DNA of 53,974 bases from Microbacterium sp. K24 (GTDB lineage: Bacteria; Actinomycetota; Actinomycetes; Actinomycetales; Microbacteriaceae): contig NZ_SSDJ01000068.1 of NCBI RefSeq assembly GCF_004794465.1, positions 1-53,974 of the forward strand, written 5' to 3'. The translations under genes were made by a program, and so were the position numbers. The number at the start of each line of letters is the position of its first letter. Position 1 is the stretch's first letter. The notes under the pieces are model-generated. The model was given only the letters and a program-made list of their open reading frames with translations, searched no databases and was not told the origin of the DNA. Below, in pieces: positions 50,965-53,974 of the stretch.

Positions 50965-51647
50965 GTTCCCCGTCTGGCGGCGATCCTCGGTTCGTCCTAC
51001 ACGGGCGAAGTTCGGAGATCTTCCGCGGGAGCTTCGCTGAGTTCCGCCATGCCGGAGTCCCCATCACGGTTCACGCCGAGATCGTCGACGCGCTGGCCGA
51101 TTTGGCCCACGACTACGAGTCGTCTCTCATCCTCGCCGGTGGCGAGTCGTTCGAGAGGCTTGCAGCCATCATGCAGATCGCGGAACCGGTGTGTGGTGGA
51201 TCGATCTTCCTCGGAGTCTCCGACGACACCGAGACCGCCACGATCGAAGCCGCGATGCGGGCCGGATTGCGCGGCACTATCCGCCTTCCCATCACGCCCG
51301 ATCGCCTGCGGGAAGTAGCTCGCCTGCACCCGAGAACGGGGCCCCAGGATCGCTCGCTCCGCTTCGGAGAACTGACCCTCGATGTCCCGCACCGGAGTCT
51401 CCGCTGGCGGGACCATGCGCTCCTGCTTCCGCCGCGGGAGTTCGAGCTGCTGCATCAGATCGTCCGCGCCTATCCGGAGAGCGTGAGCATCGACACGCTT
51501 GCTCTCGCCTTCGGATCGGATCTGGAGGACCCTCACGCCTCAGTCCGGGTTGCGATGACGAAACTGCGCGCGCGTCTGGCAAACTTCGCTCCTGCACAGG
51601 CGCTCATCGAGACGGTCCGCGTCGCCGGCTACCGGCTCGCGTCCTGA
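50961..51647 (+). CDS. OmpR/PhoB-type winged-helix regulator with degenerate receiver
   Basis: 228 residues. Residues about 130-228 are a winged helix of OmpR/PhoB type: [32 protein letters not shown] and [13 protein letters not shown]. The N-terminal 120 residues have a receiver-like alpha/beta pattern, but I find no clear phospho-acceptor Asp/Lys set, so it may sense something else. No kinase gene is near. ATG overlaps the pstB stop and takes the place where phoU is often found. Its 3' end overlaps the convergent ArsC gene by 19 nt. Confidence 0.78.
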   Translation: MSSPSGGDPRFVLHGRSSEIFRGSFAEFRHAGVPITVHAEIVDALADLAHDYESSLILAGGESFERLAAIMQIAEPVCGGSIFLGVSDDTETATIEAAMRAGLRGTIRLPITPDRLREVARLHPRTGPQDRSLRFGELTLDVPHRSLRWRDHALLLPPREFELLHQIVRAYPESVSIDTLALAFGSDLEDPHASVRVAMTKLRARLANFAPAQALIETVRVAGYRLAS

Positions 51648-52585
51648 GGCTCAATACCCAGCTCAACGAGAAGCCCCAGTACGCGCCTGCGGATATCGTC
51701 GCGCACGACGCGAAGCCCTTGGTCATCGAGTTCGAGCGGGTCTGCGAGGTCCCACTCCATGTATCGGCGGCCCGGGAAAACCGGGCATGCATCCCCGCAA
51801 CCCATCGTGATGACGTAGTCAGCGGCGCGCACCACGTCCTCCGTGAGCGGCTTAGGGAACTCACCCCAGAGCTCGACACCCACCTCGGCCAGTGCCGCCT
51901 CCACCCGCGGATGAGAGGTCTCCGCAGGCGACGAACCTGCCGTTCGCACGTGCACCTTCCCGCCCGATAGATGCCGCAGGAACGCCCCGGCCATCTGCGA
52001 TCGCCCCGCATTCTGCACACAGACGAACAGCACTTCCGGAGTATCCCTCAGGATCAATCCCTGTGCAGTCGCGAGAGCGTCGAGGCGATCAGCCGCATAC
52101 CGCGCCGTCATCGTCAGCAAATGTTCGCGCACACGAGCCCGCTGGCTCAGAAGCAGATAGCTCTGTGCGACATAGCTGGCGACCGTCTCACGACTGAACG
52201 TCGAGTTGAACCGATAAGCGAGATCAGAGACGATCGTGGCTACGCCCGGTGGGAGCGCGGTGGCTGCAGGCGCCGCCGCGGCGGGCTGTATCGACTCGCT
52301 CGCCAACAGACGCCCAAATCTCACCCAGGCATCGACCGTCGGCGCCACAGCCCCGGCAGAGTCACGAATCAGCCCTGTCATCCGCAGCGACTTGAGCGCC
52401 GCCTCGACTACTCCAGCATCGAGCGCCAGTTCGGCAGGGATATCACCGATCGGCACGTCGGAAGCGAGTGCGCTGAGCACTCGCAGGGTGTCGGGGTTGC
52501 CCAGCACCGAGACCTGCGCCGCGCGATCTCGCGCTGACTGCACGTCGAGTGGCCGACCGACGCGGTGTGCCGAGCGATCGTTCAC
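51629..52585 (-). CDS. Three-domain ArsC with degenerate N-terminal winged helix
   Basis: 318 residues. Residues 1-90 look like a helix-turn-helix domain (NPDTLRVLSALASDVPIGDI) without metal Cys. Residues about 110-180 are a helical bundle (VATIVSDLAYRFNSTFSRET). Residues about 185-318 are ArsC with FVCVQNAGRSQMAGAFL and ITMGCGDACPVFPGRRYMEW, all three Cys present. The same plan as the ArsR-ArsC fusion at 40199, but here a full ArsR is encoded separately just upstream, with ATGA overlap. Confidence 0.87.
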   Translation of the reverse strand: MNDRSAHRVGRPLDVQSARDRAAQVSVLGNPDTLRVLSALASDVPIGDIPAELALDAGVVEAALKSLRMTGLIRDSAGAVAPTVDAWVRFGRLLASESIQPAAAAPAATALPPGVATIVSDLAYRFNSTFSRETVASYVAQSYLLLSQRARVREHLLTMTARYAADRLDALATAQGLILRDTPEVLFVCVQNAGRSQMAGAFLRHLSGGKVHVRTAGSSPAETSHPRVEAALAEVGVELWGEFPKPLTEDVVRAADYVITMGCGDACPVFPGRRYMEWDLADPLELDDQGLRVVRDDIRRRVLGLLVELGIEPQDASR

Positions 52586-52899
52586 CGGAGGAAGTCCTCA
52601 ACTGCGCTGCGTCGTGAGGGGCTGACGGACAGCCAGCCCAGCTTTCCGTCCTGCTGCCGCGTGAGGAATTCGTCGTCGAGCAGGATTCGGACGTGGTGGG
52701 TGACTGTCGGCTGCCGCAATCCCAGCACATCTGCAAGCTGACCGACGGTCGCGCGCTCGTCGACCGATCCCAGAATGATGCTGAGGATCTGCAGACGTGT
52801 GGGGTCAGCGACCGCTCTCAGCGTGCGCGCCAGTTCCTCGGCGGCCCCCCGATCCAGAGCAGCGCCGACGCGCGGCTTGGCTCCGGGTTGAGAGGACAT
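52582..52899 (-). CDS. ArsR-family regulator, Cys-free
   Basis: 105 residues. VADPTRLQILSIILG and VLGLRQPTVTHHVRILLDDE show the ArsR winged helix. No Cys occurs in the protein, so the usual As(III) sites are absent and the inducer is unclear. It overlaps the three-domain ArsC by 4 nt and is likely its regulator. Confidence 0.85.
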   Translation of the reverse strand: MSSQPGAKPRVGAALDRGAAEELARTLRAVADPTRLQILSIILGSVDERATVGQLADVLGLRQPTVTHHVRILLDDEFLTRQQDGKLGWLSVSPSRRSAVEDFLR

Positions 52900-52956
52900 G
52901 CAGTCGAGTCTACGGCTCGGCAGGAGTGCGAATCTGTGTCGGCCAGCGACGTCGAG

Positions 52957-53358
52957 TCAGGCTGCCGAAGGCGGCGGATCTGGGTCGAGCACGTCACCTC
53001 CCGCCTCGGCGGCGTGACGTTGGCAGAGTGTCGATACCCACATTCTGATCACGTACTGCTTCGCCGGAGCCCCGCATACCTCGCACGTCTCGGTACTTTC
53101 CCACTCAGCCGCACGCACCGCGTCCGCGAACGCCTGATCGAAGTTCGACGGGTCATCGGACGGGTCGGCATAGAAGCTCAGGGCACCAAACTTCGACTTC
53201 ACCTGCTGCACGACGTAGCTCGGGGCGATGACGGACAGCGTTGCATCGAGTCTCGCCAGCAGCGGGTACCAGCCGGCACCGACTTCCAGCAGTTCTGGCC
53301 AGCCTGGAGCGATCCGCTTGAGTAGGCCGCGGAGTTCCGGCGGATATTCCTCGGTCAT
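52957..53358 (-). CDS. Hypothetical protein with CxxC motif
   Basis: 133 residues from ATG 53358, one nt after the upstream stop; a longer in-frame start adds 45 residues that lie over the neighbour. PPELRGLLKRIAPGWPELLE is followed by QQVKSKFGALSFYADPSDDP and a C-terminal CEVCGAPAK with a later CQRH, a possible zinc ribbon. I do not recognise a function. Confidence 0.65.
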   Translation of the reverse strand: MTEEYPPELRGLLKRIAPGWPELLEVGAGWYPLLARLDATLSVIAPSYVVQQVKSKFGALSFYADPSDDPSNFDQAFADAVRAAEWESTETCEVCGAPAKQYVIRMWVSTLCQRHAAEAGGDVLDPDPPPSAA

Positions 53359-53359
53359 G

Positions 53360-53974
53360 TCAACTCTCTCGTTCCGTGGTGGCGGCAATGTCCGTGAGTT
53401 CCAATCTTGGTTCGCGTTCGATTCCGCGCTGATGGCGTGTCGCTTCTCGGGCCTGTTGGCGACGCCGCGACCGCTCGCGGAACTCACGTCCAACTCGAAG
53501 GCTGCGCATGACGCCGATGTCGAAGCTGATCATTCCCCGACGGCGCCACTCGATTGCCGCGTGGCCGCGGAAACCTGCGACGGCGCGGCGCCGCTGGATG
53601 AAGTCCAGGTTCCGCGGCAGGGGGCCAGGGAGTCCGTCGGTGTCCGGCAGCAGGTAGGTGAACAGTTCAGCGAAGGTGGGGCCGGCTGCCGTGCGGCGGC
53701 GAGTTTGGGCGATGAAGATCGCCGCGGCCAGCGCCCATTGCTCGGCGGTGTCTTCACCGGTGAAGTCCTCGAACATGAACACCCACTCAGCTGGCGGCGG
53801 CGAGTCGATTTCCTGCCACCAGATCGGGTACGACTCGGGCATCTCAACCATCACAATCGCGGTCGCTCGCACGGGCCTTCCCGCGACGCGACCGCCTGTC
53901 ATCGGGATGGGCAGCACACGTGCAGGGAAGAGCGGAGCGATCCGACGAGGACGAGATTGTTTCGTATGGCCTTC
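53360..53974 (-). CDS. Hypothetical protein, 5' end outside window
   Basis: The frame is open from base 53974, so the start may lie beyond the window; GTG 53917 or ATG 53851 are internal options. RIAPLFPARVLPIPMTGGRV continues smoothly into VEMPESYPIWWQEIDS and ends with a very Arg/Gln-rich helix (RERSRRRQQAREATRHQRG). No catalytic motif is seen. Possibly part of a mobile element, but nothing shows this directly. Confidence 0.55.
   Translation of the reverse strand, partial: EGHTKQSRPRRIAPLFPARVLPIPMTGGRVAGRPVRATAIVMVEMPESYPIWWQEIDSPPPAEWVFMFEDFTGEDTAEQWALAAAIFIAQTRRRTAAGPTFAELFTYLLPDTDGLPGPLPRNLDFIQRRRAVAGFRGHAAIEWRRRGMISFDIGVMRSLRVGREFRERSRRRQQAREATRHQRGIEREPRLELTDIAATTERES

Overview
This 54-kb high-GC window reads as the accessory genome of an actinobacterium, most likely a member of the Microbacteriaceae. 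The evidence is GC-rich codon use, frequent GTG starts, 4-nt ATGA/GTGA overlaps, a CmtR regulator with the mycobacterial cysteine spacing, a CsoR regulator with the mycobacterial C-H-C ligand set, and actinobacterial cytochrome c biogenesis genes. It is a metal and metalloid resistance island with a defence-like segment in the middle. No rRNA, tRNA, CRISPR array or transposase gene was recognised. All assignments come from reading the sequence, not from database searches.

Layout. 1-0.7 kb: 5' part of a VIT/CCC1-type metal transporter. 1.0-7.7 kb: copper module with a Cys-rich copper storage protein, two DUF305 proteins, csoR, a copZ-like chaperone, a CPH-type copper ATPase (copB) and small membrane proteins. 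Two related repeats with a shared palindrome, exactly 7,000 bp apart, bracket this module. 8-13.9 kb: lspA and a System II cytochrome c biogenesis cluster (ccsB, resB, ccdA, TlpA/ResA-like lipoprotein). Its ccsB and an adjacent DsbA-like gene both appear broken by single-base shifts. 14.1-18.5 kb: a cadmium operon read as cmtR-cadA-cadD-lspA-ACR3/BASS permease, chained by 1-4 nt overlaps.

18.6-31.5 kb: a long, mostly overlapping plus-strand run that joins copper handling (CopC twice, a CopD-CtaG fusion, a separate CtaG, a CDF exporter) with lipoprotein maturation (LspA, Lnt), a DsbA-like oxidoreductase, a flavoprotein and an M23 peptidase. 31.6-33.0 kb: a second ccdA/TlpA pair. 33.0-39.7 kb: the defence-like segment. 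It begins with tandem and inverted repeats and holds a two-gene CD-NTase (SMODS plus AGS-C sensor)/SLATT membrane-effector operon, a beta-solenoid protein, a DUF262-HNH (GmrSD-like) nuclease and three orphan genes.

39.8-52.9 kb: an arsenic region. It includes an operon of trxB, trxA, acr3, an arsR-arsC fusion and arsC; a divergent second arsC; a Cys-tailed flavoprotein opposed to an arsR-MFS pair; a complete pstSCAB phosphate transporter ending in an orphan winged-helix regulator; and another ArsR with a three-domain ArsC. The logic is arsenate reduction with its own thioredoxin couple, arsenite export, and a phosphate uptake system placed beside it, presumably to keep phosphate entering when arsenate competes. 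The window ends in two unrecognised genes.
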